Part shown: positions 42,778-51,550 of the stretch, one piece after another | Layout: each line of letters opens with the position of its first letter | Position numbering within the stretch: position 1 is the stretch's first letter | DNA from: Candidatus Melainabacteria bacterium | GTDB taxonomy: Bacteria > Cyanobacteriota > Vampirovibrionia > Obscuribacterales > Obscuribacteraceae | Assembly (NCBI GenBank): GCA_003963305.1 | Contig: RXJR01000001.1 | Location: forward strand, 434,001 to 498,000 | Length of the DNA stretch: 64,000 nucleotides | Reading direction: 5' to 3' | The notes under the pieces: generated by a model | What the model saw: only the letters and a program-made list of their open reading frames with translations | The model's database searches: none | What the model was told of the DNA's origin: nothing | Made by a program: the position numbers and the translations under genes

Positions 42778-44040
42778 ATGGTCAACAAGAAACTGGACCT
42801 GAGAGTTGAACGTGACAGCCTTGGCGACGTACAAATTCCAGTTGGAGCCTACTGGGGTGCTCAAACGGCACGAACGAAAGAACATTGTGCTGTCAGCGGT
42901 CTGTCTACACATCGAAAGTTAATTGAAGCCCTTGTGCTCGTAAAAAAAGCGGCTGCCATCACCAATGGTGAACTGAATGCAATAGAGACAGCAGCCAGCA
43001 GAGCGATTACCCAAACTTGCGATGAAATTGCCAGCGGGCAGTGGAAAGAACAATTCGTCGCAGATGCCTTTCACTGGGGCGCCGGTGAAGGACTGAACGC
43101 AAACGTGAATGAGGTTTTGGCCAACCGCGGAGCTGAAATCGTGGGTGGCAGCGTCGGCACTTATGATTTCCTCGATCCAAACACGCACGTAAATTTTGGG
43201 CATTGCAACAACGATGTCTACCCGACAGCTATGCGCATTGCTCTTCTGCTAAGCTTGAAACAGTTGGAGCCGACACTGGTCGACCTGGAAAGATTGCTGC
43301 GGAGAAAGTCGCTGGAGTTCGACCGTGTCGTGAAAGTCGGCCGAACACATCTGCAAGATTGCTCGCCGGTAACACTCGGACAGGAGTTCAATGCTTACGG
43401 CTCCTCGGTAGAGCGCTCCGTAAGGCGCATTAAGGAATCGAGCCAGAACTTGCTCGAGCTTAATTTAGGAAGCGCCGAGACCGGCACCGGATATGGTGCA
43501 GATCCAAATTTAAGCAAAAAAATGATCGAGCGTCTTTCGCAAATGACAAATCTGCGTTTGCGGCAGGCGGAAGATCTTTTCCGCGTCAGCCAGAGCATGT
43601 CTGACTTTCTCGACTTCTCGTCATCCCTGCGCGGACTGGCAGTTGACCTGATCAAGATATGCAACGACTTAAAATTGCTTTCCTCGGGTCCTGGTGGCGG
43701 ATTTGGTGAAATTTCTCTGCCGCCGATTCAACCGCAACCAACAGCGCTGCGTCCCGGACACTGGCCCGAGAAGACACTGCCGCACTTGCCGGAATGCCTG
43801 ATAATGGCTTGCTATCAAGTTCTCGGCAACGACTACACAATTGCGCTGGCAGCACAATCAGGGCAGTTAGAATCAAATTCAATGACGCCTTTGATAATCC
43901 ATAATCTGCTGCAGTCAGTCGATCTTTTAAGAAACGCCATACATCCCTTCAATCAAAAATGCCTGGCCGGAGTCTCAGCCAATACGGGCAGGTGCAACGA
44001 ACTGCTAGATAAGAGCGGAATCAGACATAAAGAAATGTGA
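42778..44040 (+). CDS. aspartase/fumarase superfamily protein with degenerate active site
   Basis: A 420-aa protein clearly homologous to AspA/FumC over its length: RDSLGDVQIPVGAYWGAQT, NVNEVLANRGAE, VGRTHLQDCSPVTLGQEF, ICNDLKLLSSGP. Yet the motifs that bind substrate and hold the catalytic Ser are changed: GTSxNMN reads GEGLNAN, QS[ST]ND reads HCNND, and the GSSxMPxKxNP loop is replaced by PTALRPGHWPEK with no Ser. The C-terminal domain of about 60 aa is missing. It is either catalytically dead or has a new activity. The ATG at 42778 (MVNKKLDLRVERD) is chosen; upstream the frame runs through tandem repeats. Confidence 0.8.
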   Translation: MVNKKLDLRVERDSLGDVQIPVGAYWGAQTARTKEHCAVSGLSTHRKLIEALVLVKKAAAITNGELNAIETAASRAITQTCDEIASGQWKEQFVADAFHWGAGEGLNANVNEVLANRGAEIVGGSVGTYDFLDPNTHVNFGHCNNDVYPTAMRIALLLSLKQLEPTLVDLERLLRRKSLEFDRVVKVGRTHLQDCSPVTLGQEFNAYGSSVERSVRRIKESSQNLLELNLGSAETGTGYGADPNLSKKMIERLSQMTNLRLRQAEDLFRVSQSMSDFLDFSSSLRGLAVDLIKICNDLKLLSSGPGGGFGEISLPPIQPQPTALRPGHWPEKTLPHLPECLIMACYQVLGNDYTIALAAQSGQLESNSMTPLIIHNLLQSVDLLRNAIHPFNQKCLAGVSANTGRCNELLDKSGIRHKEM

Positions 44041-44202
44041 AACTCAGGCATCAGCTGATCACGATTCTTTTTGGTTACGATATGAGGCACGTTCTTCACT
44101 GAATCTCTTCGAGATGAGGATATTTAGACTATATTTGCAAGATAAAACGCAAGATATAGAGAACGCAAGAATCACATTTTTCGATTGCGGGGAAACGTTT
44201 TT

Positions 44203-44904
44203 ATGCTAACTGGATATCGATTCGAAATGATTGTCGGCTGTATGAGGTCCGGCAAATCCAGCGAATTGATTCGTCGCATCGAACGCGCCAGACTGGCCTA
44301 CTTACCGACCATCATCGTACGTCCGACGATGGATACCAGATCTAAACCAAATTTCGTGGAATCCAGAAATGGGTTAGCCTCTCAGGCAATCTCAGTCGAT
44401 ACGCCACGCGACATCCTCAAGTATTCATCTCAAGCCGTCGTTATAGGTATAGATGAATGCCAATTTTTCTCCGATGACATTATTGATGTAGTGCAAATTC
44501 TGCTCAGCCAGAAAAAGAAACTGATTGCCTCTGGTCTCGACCTCGACTACAAAGGCAAACCATTCGGACCAGTTCCCAATTTATTGGCAATAGCAGACCG
44601 GGTCGACAAGCTTCTGGCAGTCTGCAGGAAGTGCGGGTCTGATTTCGCCTGCCGCACCCAGCGCCTGGTCCATTCCAGCGAACAAATATTAGTAGGCGAC
44701 GCTCAGTATGAAGCACGCTGCTTGCACTGCTTTGAAGCTCCTTACGAATTCCAACTAAAGCTCAGCCTGCCAGAGGAAGCTCTGCAACCAGAAATTAGAA
44801 ACGAGCGCACGAACTCTCCACAACTGTCGCTCGTCGAGGATTTTGGACCAACAGATGATCTCAGGTCCGATATTATCCCCATGGTTAATATAAATCAGCG
44901 CTAA
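44203..44904 (+). CDS. tdk: type II thymidine kinase
   Basis: A 233-aa protein of the tetrameric type II thymidine kinase family, phosphorylating thymidine to dTMP. It has the P-loop GCMRSGKSSELIRR (an Arg replaces the usual Phe), the Walker B-like IGIDECQFF, the glycine-rich SGLDLDYKGKPFG lasso, and zinc ligands CRKCG and CLHC. About 40 extra residues at the C-terminus are unassigned. GGGGA lies about 12 bases before the ATG; an in-frame TTG at 44185 is possible. An AT-rich leader precedes it. Confidence 0.92.
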   Translation: MLTGYRFEMIVGCMRSGKSSELIRRIERARLAYLPTIIVRPTMDTRSKPNFVESRNGLASQAISVDTPRDILKYSSQAVVIGIDECQFFSDDIIDVVQILLSQKKKLIASGLDLDYKGKPFGPVPNLLAIADRVDKLLAVCRKCGSDFACRTQRLVHSSEQILVGDAQYEARCLHCFEAPYEFQLKLSLPEEALQPEIRNERTNSPQLSLVEDFGPTDDLRSDIIPMVNINQR

Positions 44905-44993
44905 TCTTAGTCTCCTGCGTTACCGCCTATATGACATGGGCATATCTCTGGATGATGGGTCGTGGAAGGCTCATGTTTCTGGAGAAACATCCC

Positions 44994-45422
44994 ATGATTA
45001 GATTTGTTCGCGTGAAATTAATCCGCTCCGTTGCTGTTATCAAAGGCGCGCTGACGGCCCGAAAGAAACAAGAGGCGCATACGCCTGCTGTCAATCCCTG
45101 GGAAGCCGACCTGATGAGGCTTGCCAACGAACGAAAAAATGAAGTCATCTCCGTGACAACTCCAAAAGAACATGATGAGATAACACAGCTGGTTAATGAT
45201 CTTGCCAAAGCTGTAAAGAAGGAAGAAACGGCTTTACAACAGCCAGCCGACCAGAAGCCAAAACGCGCCGGAGACGGCACAGTGCACGATCTTAAATCCT
45301 GGTGGGGCGATTCCCTGGCCACTTGGGATCCCGATGTAAATGGCAAAAATGTGCATAACGACCAGCGCAATAAAGCTCGCCAAGTAAAGTGGTTCGATAA
45401 AAACCCCGGGTTTGACAAATGA
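44994..45422 (+). CDS. hypothetical protein
   Basis: A 142-aa, highly charged protein, not recognised. It starts with a basic segment (MIRFVRVKLIRSVAVIKGAL), then a predicted helix rich in Glu/Lys (NERKNEVISVTTPKEHDEITQL), and ends with a Trp-containing tail (WWGDSLATWDPDVNGKNVHN). No signal peptide. The ATG at 44994 has GGAG 9 bases upstream; an ATG at 44973 is close to AAGG and also possible. Confidence 0.6.
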   Translation: MIRFVRVKLIRSVAVIKGALTARKKQEAHTPAVNPWEADLMRLANERKNEVISVTTPKEHDEITQLVNDLAKAVKKEETALQQPADQKPKRAGDGTVHDLKSWWGDSLATWDPDVNGKNVHNDQRNKARQVKWFDKNPGFDK

Positions 45423-45494
45423 TTGTCAGTGGTAAGATCTCCTAGGTCTGGTTTATGACCGCTTGCCTCGAATCCGAAATACGGGGGTCTTTTA

Positions 45495-45851
45495 ATGGCA
45501 CGGAATCTTTTCACCATGCTTCTCTCCGCAACGCTTGTCGCTTCGGCGCTTGTCTCGGTCGGAACTAATCAACCGGCACTAGCAAAAACGAAAAAACATG
45601 TTGCCACCGGACGCGGAGCCTACTTCGTGCCGCCACCGCCACCATATGCGCCATCAATACTGCCCGAGAATCTTTCTCGTGTACGCACCACTGACAGTGT
45701 TGAACAGAACGCAGAGGTAGCAGAAAAACCACCTGAGAATCCTTACCGGAAGTACATTTTCACCCGTGACGCCAGCGATATGCCGCGAGTGATCAAATAT
45801 GGCAAAACCCAAAACCGCAACGTGATCACTTACCTGCATACCAAAACATAA
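45495..45851 (+). CDS. small exported hypothetical protein
   Basis: A 118-aa protein with a signal peptide (LFTMLLSATLVASALVSVGTNQPALA) followed by a short poly-Pro stretch (VPPPPPYAPS) and a basic, Tyr-rich tail. Not recognised. Mature length is about 90 residues. GGGGGTC lies about 8 bases before the ATG. A strong terminator follows directly. Confidence 0.65.
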   Translation: MARNLFTMLLSATLVASALVSVGTNQPALAKTKKHVATGRGAYFVPPPPPYAPSILPENLSRVRTTDSVEQNAEVAEKPPENPYRKYIFTRDASDMPRVIKYGKTQNRNVITYLHTKT

Positions 45852-45887
45852 GGTACGCATCGTAAACCGGCAAATAGATTTAATAGA

Positions 45888-45909
45888 AAGCCGCGTCAGC
45901 GGCTTTTTT
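45888..45909. terminator. bidirectional terminator between convergent genes
   Basis: AAGCCGC (45888-45894) pairs with GCGGCTT (45899-45905) over GTCA, followed by six T on the plus strand and preceded by A on that strand. It ends the small exported gene and, on the other strand, follows the thiolase stop at once. Confidence 0.85.
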
Positions 45910-45910
45910 G

Positions 45911-47086
45911 CTAAACGCGCTCCAGAATCATGGCGATGCCCATGCCACCGCCTACGCACGCACTGACAATACTATAGCGAGCCTTCCGGCGATGCAGTTC
46001 AAGCGATGTGCTGAGCAGCAAGCGTGCACCGGTGGCACCAAAAGGATGTCCGATGGCAATGGCACCACCATTCACATTCACCTTGCTGCGATCCAATTTC
46101 AATTCTTTCTCGCAGGCCAGATACTGAGCAGCAAAGGCTTCGTTAATCTCAATCAAATCCATCTGATCGAGCGTCAGCTTAGCCCGCTCAAGAGCAAGTG
46201 GAATGGCTGGTACAGGACCAATTCCCATGATCTCAGGCGGCACACCCGTCACCGCCCATGACACCACTCTGGTCAAAGGTTTCAGATTCAATTTTTCAGC
46301 GGTTTTAGCCTTTGTCACCACTAACGCTGCTGCACCGTCCACAATACCGCAGGCATTACCGGCGGTTACAGTTCCGTCTTTTCGGAAAGCCGGTTTCAGT
46401 TTGGCTAAGCCCTCCAGAGTGGTATCGGGCCGGGCATGCTCATCTTGCAAAACGGTCTTGACGCCTTTCTTTTCCTTGATCTCGATTGGCACAATCTCTT
46501 CACGCAAGTGACCTTTGTCCATCGCTACTTTTGCTTTCTGCTGGCTTTCCAGAGCGAATTTATCCTGTTCCTCGCGACTGATATTGAATTTTTCCCGCAG
46601 ATTTTCAGCCGTCTCGCCCATCGAGCAACCGGCGTAGGTGTCGCGAATATCAAGCCCATCCCACAATTCCATCTTGCCCATGCGACCGCCCCAGCGAGTG
46701 CCCCACGATATATATGGTGTCTGCGACAGGCTATCTGTGCCTCCGGCCAGGACCACTTCCGCGTGACCGGCATCGATGAGCATCTCAGCATTAGCCACAG
46801 CTTGCATGCCCGAACCACATAGCAAGTTGATAATAAGCCCCGGAGTCTCGGTCTTCAGACCGGACCGCAAGGCAACATGCCGCGCTAAATAGATGGCATC
46901 TTTGCTCGTCTGCAGAACATTTCCCATGATCACCTGATCGACCGCCTCTGGGTCGACACCCGATCTGCTTATGGCTTCCTTTGAAGCGGCGACAGCCAGG
47001 TCGGTGGCGCTCAAACCTGCCAGACCACCACCAAATGCGCCAAACGCCGTACGGGCGCCATTTACGATAACCAGATCGCCGCTCAT
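45911..47086 (-). CDS. acetyl-CoA acetyltransferase (thiolase)
   Basis: A 391-aa thiolase with all catalytic groups: Cys90 in LCGSGMQ, His in AIGHPFG and Cys in CVGGGMG near the end. It condenses two acetyl-CoA to acetoacetyl-CoA, or degrades acetoacetyl-CoA. No PHB synthase or hydroxybutyryl dehydrogenase gene is nearby, so the direction is unclear. GAGG lies 6 bases before the ATG. Divergent from the alanine dehydrogenase gene. Confidence 0.93.
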   Translation of the reverse strand: MSGDLVIVNGARTAFGAFGGGLAGLSATDLAVAASKEAISRSGVDPEAVDQVIMGNVLQTSKDAIYLARHVALRSGLKTETPGLIINLLCGSGMQAVANAEMLIDAGHAEVVLAGGTDSLSQTPYISWGTRWGGRMGKMELWDGLDIRDTYAGCSMGETAENLREKFNISREEQDKFALESQQKAKVAMDKGHLREEIVPIEIKEKKGVKTVLQDEHARPDTTLEGLAKLKPAFRKDGTVTAGNACGIVDGAAALVVTKAKTAEKLNLKPLTRVVSWAVTGVPPEIMGIGPVPAIPLALERAKLTLDQMDLIEINEAFAAQYLACEKELKLDRSKVNVNGGAIAIGHPFGATGARLLLSTSLELHRRKARYSIVSACVGGGMGIAMILERV

Positions 47087-47223
47087 AATGCCTCACTTTT
47101 ACCAAAGGGTTGCCAACAGCCAGAACTGAAAGCTAAAACAAGTATCAAGAGCATATTAAAACGTCATACTATGGAGCTAGAATTAACTTTCTTTACAAGC
47201 TTTGATAAATGGAGGGCTGAACC

Positions 47224-48324
47224 TTGGCTAAGGTTGGAGTGCCAAAAGAAATTTTGGATAACGAGTACCGGGTCGCATTGACACTGGCTGGGACAAGCGC
47301 TCTCGTGGCAGACGGCAACACCGTCTACATTGAGAAAAATGCTGGTGTTGGCAGTGGTATCACCGATGAAGAATACAAAGCAGCCGGCGCAAAAATTTTG
47401 CCAGACGCTGCAGCTGTATTTGCTGAAGCAGACCTCATCCTGAAAGTTAAGGAGCCACAAGCAAAAGAAGTGTCGCTCCTTAAAAAGGGTCAATTGCTGT
47501 TCACATATTTGCACCTCGCCGCTCACCCGAAGTTGGCAGAGGACCTGGCAAAAACAGGCGCCACCTGTATCGCCTATGAAACTGTACAAAACGACAATGG
47601 CTATCTGCCTTTGCTCACCCCGATGAGTGAAATCGCCGGACGTCTGGCTACTCAAATTGGTGCGAACTACCTGGAGCGCCCAATGGGTGGTCGAGGAGTC
47701 TTGCTCGGTGGCGTTCCTGGTGTTGAACCTGGCGAAGTCGTCATCATCGGCGGCGGCATCGTTGGTACCAACGCTGCCAAAATCGCTCTGGGACTGGGCG
47801 CACGCGTGACAATCTTCGATCGTTCACTGGAAAGATTGCGCTATCTCGACGACATCTTCAACGGTCAACTGCGCACAGTATTCTCAGTCGGCCACTATCT
47901 GGAACAAGTACTGCCAACAGCAGACCTGGTCATCGGTGCCGTTTTGATTCCTGGTAAGACAGCTCCGAGAATCATCACGAGAAACATGGTCAAGAAGATG
48001 AAACAGGGCTCGGTCATCGTTGACGTCAGCGTTGACCAGGGCGGTTGCATCGAAACAATCCATTCCACAACACACTCAGCTCCAACCTATGTTGAAGAAG
48101 GTGTTCTCCACTATGCAGTAGCGAACATCCCGGGTGCTGTGCCATGGACATCGACCCGCGCCCTGACCAATGCCACCATGCCTTATGCTTTGAAGCTCGC
48201 CAAATTCGGCTACCAGGCTGTTTTGGATGATCCTTCACTGCATCGCGGTGTCAACATCCACCAGGGTGAAATCGTTCACGCCGGTGTTGCAGAAGCCTGC
48301 GGCAAAGTGCCAGTCACAGCCTGA
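47224..48324 (+). CDS. ald: alanine dehydrogenase
   Basis: A 366-aa NAD-dependent alanine dehydrogenase: KEILDNEYRVALT at the start, KVKEPQ (Lys) and YLHLAAHP (His) of the active site, VVIIGGGIVGTNAA for NAD, and VDQGGCIET. It interconverts L-alanine with pyruvate, ammonia and NADH. Start is TTG, preceded by GGAGGG 8 bases upstream. A terminator lies about 84 bases after its stop. Confidence 0.95.
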   Translation: MAKVGVPKEILDNEYRVALTLAGTSALVADGNTVYIEKNAGVGSGITDEEYKAAGAKILPDAAAVFAEADLILKVKEPQAKEVSLLKKGQLLFTYLHLAAHPKLAEDLAKTGATCIAYETVQNDNGYLPLLTPMSEIAGRLATQIGANYLERPMGGRGVLLGGVPGVEPGEVVIIGGGIVGTNAAKIALGLGARVTIFDRSLERLRYLDDIFNGQLRTVFSVGHYLEQVLPTADLVIGAVLIPGKTAPRIITRNMVKKMKQGSVIVDVSVDQGGCIETIHSTTHSAPTYVEEGVLHYAVANIPGAVPWTSTRALTNATMPYALKLAKFGYQAVLDDPSLHRGVNIHQGEIVHAGVAEACGKVPVTA

Positions 48325-48407
48325 GGTTCTATCTCGCCACGCGCAGTCTGGTCGCAAGGCTAACTGCTTGTTGCAGACGTGCAATTCGATAAGAAACGCA
48401 AACTAAA

Positions 48408-48447
48408 AGAAAGAGCGGAGAGTAAGCACTCACCGCTCTTTCTCATT
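48408..48447 (+). terminator. terminator-like hairpin after the alanine dehydrogenase gene
   Basis: AGAAAGAGCGG (48408-48418) pairs with CCGCTCTTTCT (48433-48443) across a 14-base loop. The T tract is partial and lies in the right arm. It sits well before the next gene. Confidence 0.7.
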
Positions 48448-48601
48448 GTGCAGGTAAGAATTAAACGTTGCCCCCTATGCCCTGACCATTCAATCGGTTT
48501 AAATAACCTAACAGCGCTAAAACCGCCTGCCCGTTAAGCGCGACATACAGCGACGCAAGTTGTGGGCATATACTGACTAAGCGACCAGGGTAACCAACAA
48601 A

Positions 48602-49165
48602 ATGCCGAAAGTTCGACTGCTAACTCAGGGAAAAATCTGGGCTAATCGCACGACGCGAGAGATTCTCTGGAGTGTGATGAAGTACAAGAAAGTCGCAGTC
48701 GGCGTTCTGCACGTGTTAGGACCGCACGACACGATAGAAGGCGAAATTTGCATTCTCAACGGAATTTTTGTAGTCGGCGGCAAACTGAAAAACGGCAAAG
48801 CTGATGGATACGCCGCCATCCGCACACTCCTTATGCTCAAAGACGGAAAGTTCGAATATCTCGACTACAGCGAAGTTGATGTGCCGGATCTTAACCAGGG
48901 CTTGAAGATTCGTTTAACTCAATTAATCAACAAGCTTCCAGATTTGCCAGTCAGCCTGGAAGAACTGATGGGAGCTAACACTCTCAATCGTATGCGCAGC
49001 TTCGAAGCAGGTCAGCCACCCAGTGAAGAAGCGCTCATCGACAAGGATACATTCGCTCAACTGCAAAACTGGGAAGCGAGAACCATGCGCTTGCGAGCAG
49101 CTGCATTCTGGGCATTGTTCGTAGTCATTTCCGGCATTGCCGGTCTGCTGTACTACTTTCACTGA
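48602..49165 (+). CDS. DUF4388-like protein with C-terminal membrane anchor
   Basis: A 187-aa protein. Residues about 35-85 match the DUF4388 pattern (IEGEICILNGIFVVGGKLKNGKADGYAAIRTLLMLKDGKFEYLDYSE style), and a single membrane helix lies at about 163-183. DUF4388 domains often accompany roadblock-type or gliding-motility regulators. A roadblock-type gene lies 12 kb downstream, at 60928. Tail-anchored topology suggests a cytoplasmic-facing domain. Confidence 0.75.
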   Translation: MPKVRLLTQGKIWANRTTREILWSVMKYKKVAVGVLHVLGPHDTIEGEICILNGIFVVGGKLKNGKADGYAAIRTLLMLKDGKFEYLDYSEVDVPDLNQGLKIRLTQLINKLPDLPVSLEELMGANTLNRMRSFEAGQPPSEEALIDKDTFAQLQNWEARTMRLRAAAFWALFVVISGIAGLLYYFH

Positions 49166-49281
49166 TAAGTAATTTATTTACCATAGCCGTCTCCTGGCTT
49201 TTTCACACCTTCTGACACACCTTGTCGATATACAATGTGTGGGTAATTCTTGTCTTCCAGTTTCTAGAAGGTAAAACATCG

Positions 49282-50247
49282 ATGAAACCACTACGCTCAG
49301 TCTTTATGGGCTTAACGCGAATCCCTCCCGCTGTCATGATTGCAGGTATCGTCCTGCTCGCCTTCGTGGTGGCATGGATGGTGACGACCAAGATCAATTC
49401 AGGCGAACAGATGTATGCCGAAAAGCAAAAGGAACTGGATGCCAAGTATTCAGCAAAGGTAACCGTCGTCTACGCAATCAAAGATATTCCTGAAGGCCAG
49501 ACGATTCCTTCTGAAGCTCTGGAAGAGCGCCAAATCGAGCAGTCTAAAATGCCCGAGGATGCGATTACATCAGCGACACTGGCGAGCGGACGAGTCACCA
49601 AATATGGTGTCGCTGCCGGTCAGATCGTTTCGCAACATGACCTGCAAGCGCAAGGTCAAAGCCTTTCCTTCGATGCACGCTTGAAGACCGGTTTTCGCGC
49701 TGTTACTTTCGCCGTCGATAACAACAGTGGCGTTGCCGGTTTCATCAGTCCCGAAAGTCATATCGACATCATCGGTATGGTCGGCTCAGGGTCAGACACT
49801 CGTGCCAAACCAATTCTCTCCGACGTTGAAGTGATAGCAGTAGGGCAAACATACCAGCGCACTACGACTAACGGCACCACCACCGCCACCCCGGCCAGTT
49901 CAGTGACCGTTGCAGTGACTCCGGAAGACACAACCAAACTAATCAAAGCAGTTCTGGCAAGCAAGCTCTACCTGTCGCTTCGCAACAGCAACGACCACAC
50001 ACCAGTAGCCACTGTCGACGTGACCCAGCTGTACAACAGCAAGAACACGGCTGCTGTAGCTAACATGAACTTCGGCGTGCCGGCACCGCCGCCTGCAATG
50101 CCGATGGAACACCACTATGAGCCGGGCGACGAACCAGACGGTCCTGGTCCCCAACTGGCTTCAGCACCTGCACCGGAAAGACAAAATCACCAGATCGAAG
50201 CCTGGTCCGGTGGAAAGAAAGACCTGATCACCGTTCCAGAACGGTAA
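49282..50247 (+). CDS. CpaB-like Flp pilus assembly protein, copy 1
   Basis: A 321-aa protein with an N-terminal membrane segment (PPAVMIAGIVLLAFVVAWMV) and an SAF domain at about 48-110 (VVYAIKDIPEGQTIPSEALEERQ), then an RcpC-like region (FRAVTFAVDNNSGVAGFISPESHIDII). It matches Flp pilus proteins CpaB/RcpC, which act in the periplasm on pilus secretin gating. AGAAGG lies before the ATG. A terminator separates it from the second copy, and no tadA, secretin or pilin gene is nearby. Confidence 0.85.
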   Translation: MKPLRSVFMGLTRIPPAVMIAGIVLLAFVVAWMVTTKINSGEQMYAEKQKELDAKYSAKVTVVYAIKDIPEGQTIPSEALEERQIEQSKMPEDAITSATLASGRVTKYGVAAGQIVSQHDLQAQGQSLSFDARLKTGFRAVTFAVDNNSGVAGFISPESHIDIIGMVGSGSDTRAKPILSDVEVIAVGQTYQRTTTNGTTTATPASSVTVAVTPEDTTKLIKAVLASKLYLSLRNSNDHTPVATVDVTQLYNSKNTAAVANMNFGVPAPPPAMPMEHHYEPGDEPDGPGPQLASAPAPERQNHQIEAWSGGKKDLITVPER

Positions 50248-50270
50248 TCACTGCTAACTAGAAATTCAAA

Positions 50271-50297
50271 AGCACGCTCGCAAGGCGTGCTTTTTTT
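50271..50297 (+). terminator. terminator after CpaB copy 1
   Basis: AGCACGC (50271-50277) pairs with GCGTGCT (50285-50291), extended by A/T pairs, then a T run to 50297. It separates the two CpaB paralogues into different transcripts or reduces readthrough. Confidence 0.85.
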
Positions 50298-50517
50298 CTG
50301 ACTTTATGCCTGGGCACAAAAGCCGTATCCGAAGCCCGCTTCAGACGAGCAGGTGTGCAGTCACGAAAGCATGCACCGACATAACATGCACAGACAAGTA
50401 TGAATTTTGATTTATCAAACACGAGACAGTTCCCAGGGTTTACCCTGTTATCGCTTGAGAACCGGAGAAGAAAAATGGAATTGGTTAGTCTTTCTCCTAA
50501 CCCAAGGGGGAATCGTA

Positions 50518-51465
50518 ATGAATCCATTACGCGCACTGTTCGTTGGCATCTCGCGCATGCCACCAGCCGTTATGCTCGCCACAATCATCGGGCTTGCAGT
50601 TGGTGTCACCTTTCTCGTTACAGACAGATTGAAGCAACAAGAGGATGCCTACAAACAAAAAACGGACGCTATGACCGCAGAGCTGTCGAAAAAATCTACA
50701 GTAGTCTATGCAGTCAGAGATATTCCGGAAGGACAGACAATTCCATCAGAAGCGCTTGAGGAGCGCCAGATCGATGCAGCAAAGCAACCGGCAGACGCGA
50801 TAGCTTCTTCGGCAATGGCAGCCGGACGTGTCTGCAAATATGGGATCTCGGCTGGAACGATTGTGTCACAGCACGATCTGCTGGCAGTAGGCATCTCGAT
50901 GGGTTTTGAAGCCCGCTTGAAAGCTGGTATGAGAGCGGTCACGTTCGCCGTGGATAACAACAGCGGTGTCGCCGGATTTGTAGCACCTGAAAGTCACGTC
51001 GACATCATCAGCATGGTGGGCTCAGGTCCGGATACCAAAGCGAAACCTATACTTTCAGACGTGGAAGTAATTGCTGTTGGACAGACATTCCAGAAATCAC
51101 CTGGTGCTTCCCAGGCGGCGCCGGCCAGCTCCGTCACTGTCGCCATCGCACCAGACGATGCACAGAAATTGATCAAAGCTGTCCTCGCAAGCAAGATCTA
51201 CCTCTCCTTGCGAAACAACTCGGATCACACACCAGTAGCCACAGTTGACGTGACATCGCTGTTCGCAAAACCAGTTGCTCAACAGAGCGAATTGTCGATG
51301 CTGACTACGCAGCCACCGTTGCCTCGCCCGATAATCGGTGAAACCCCGGAGCCAAACTTGCTGCTCACACCCGGCCAGAGTGCCGGTGCACCCGTGCCAC
51401 CACCCTATGAAGTAGAGGCCTGGTCCGGTTCAAAGAAAGACGTGATCGCTGTGCCGACGAAGTAA
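50518..51465 (+). CDS. CpaB-like Flp pilus assembly protein, copy 2
   Basis: A 315-aa paralogue of the preceding gene, collinear throughout: MNPLRALFVGISRMPPAVM versus MKPLRSVFMGLTRIPPAVM, and the same SAF core (VVYAVRDIPEGQTIPSEALEERQ). The C-termini share EAWSGxKKD. GGGG lies 9 bases before the ATG. It has its own transcriptional terminator. The two copies look like a tandem duplication followed by divergence, perhaps forming a hetero-oligomer. Confidence 0.85.
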   Translation: MNPLRALFVGISRMPPAVMLATIIGLAVGVTFLVTDRLKQQEDAYKQKTDAMTAELSKKSTVVYAVRDIPEGQTIPSEALEERQIDAAKQPADAIASSAMAAGRVCKYGISAGTIVSQHDLLAVGISMGFEARLKAGMRAVTFAVDNNSGVAGFVAPESHVDIISMVGSGPDTKAKPILSDVEVIAVGQTFQKSPGASQAAPASSVTVAIAPDDAQKLIKAVLASKIYLSLRNNSDHTPVATVDVTSLFAKPVAQQSELSMLTTQPPLPRPIIGETPEPNLLLTPGQSAGAPVPPPYEVEAWSGSKKDVIAVPTK

Positions 51466-51497
51466 GACTCAATTGAGCGCGTCTCGACGAGACATGA

Positions 51498-51526
51498 GGG
51501 AGCCACAGTAATTGTGGCTCCCTTTT
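51498..51526 (+). terminator. terminator after CpaB copy 2
   Basis: GGGAGCCACA (51498-51507) pairs with TGTGGCTCCC (51513-51522) over a five-base loop, followed by TTTT. It lies 32 bases after the stop. Confidence 0.85.
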
Positions 51527-51550
51527 GACACGAGTTTCAATCACCAGAAA

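Noticed and set aside
44927-45517. 196-codon minus-strand open frame
   Set aside because: Overlaps the hypothetical gene at 44994 and the exported gene start; the plus strand has better ribosome sites.
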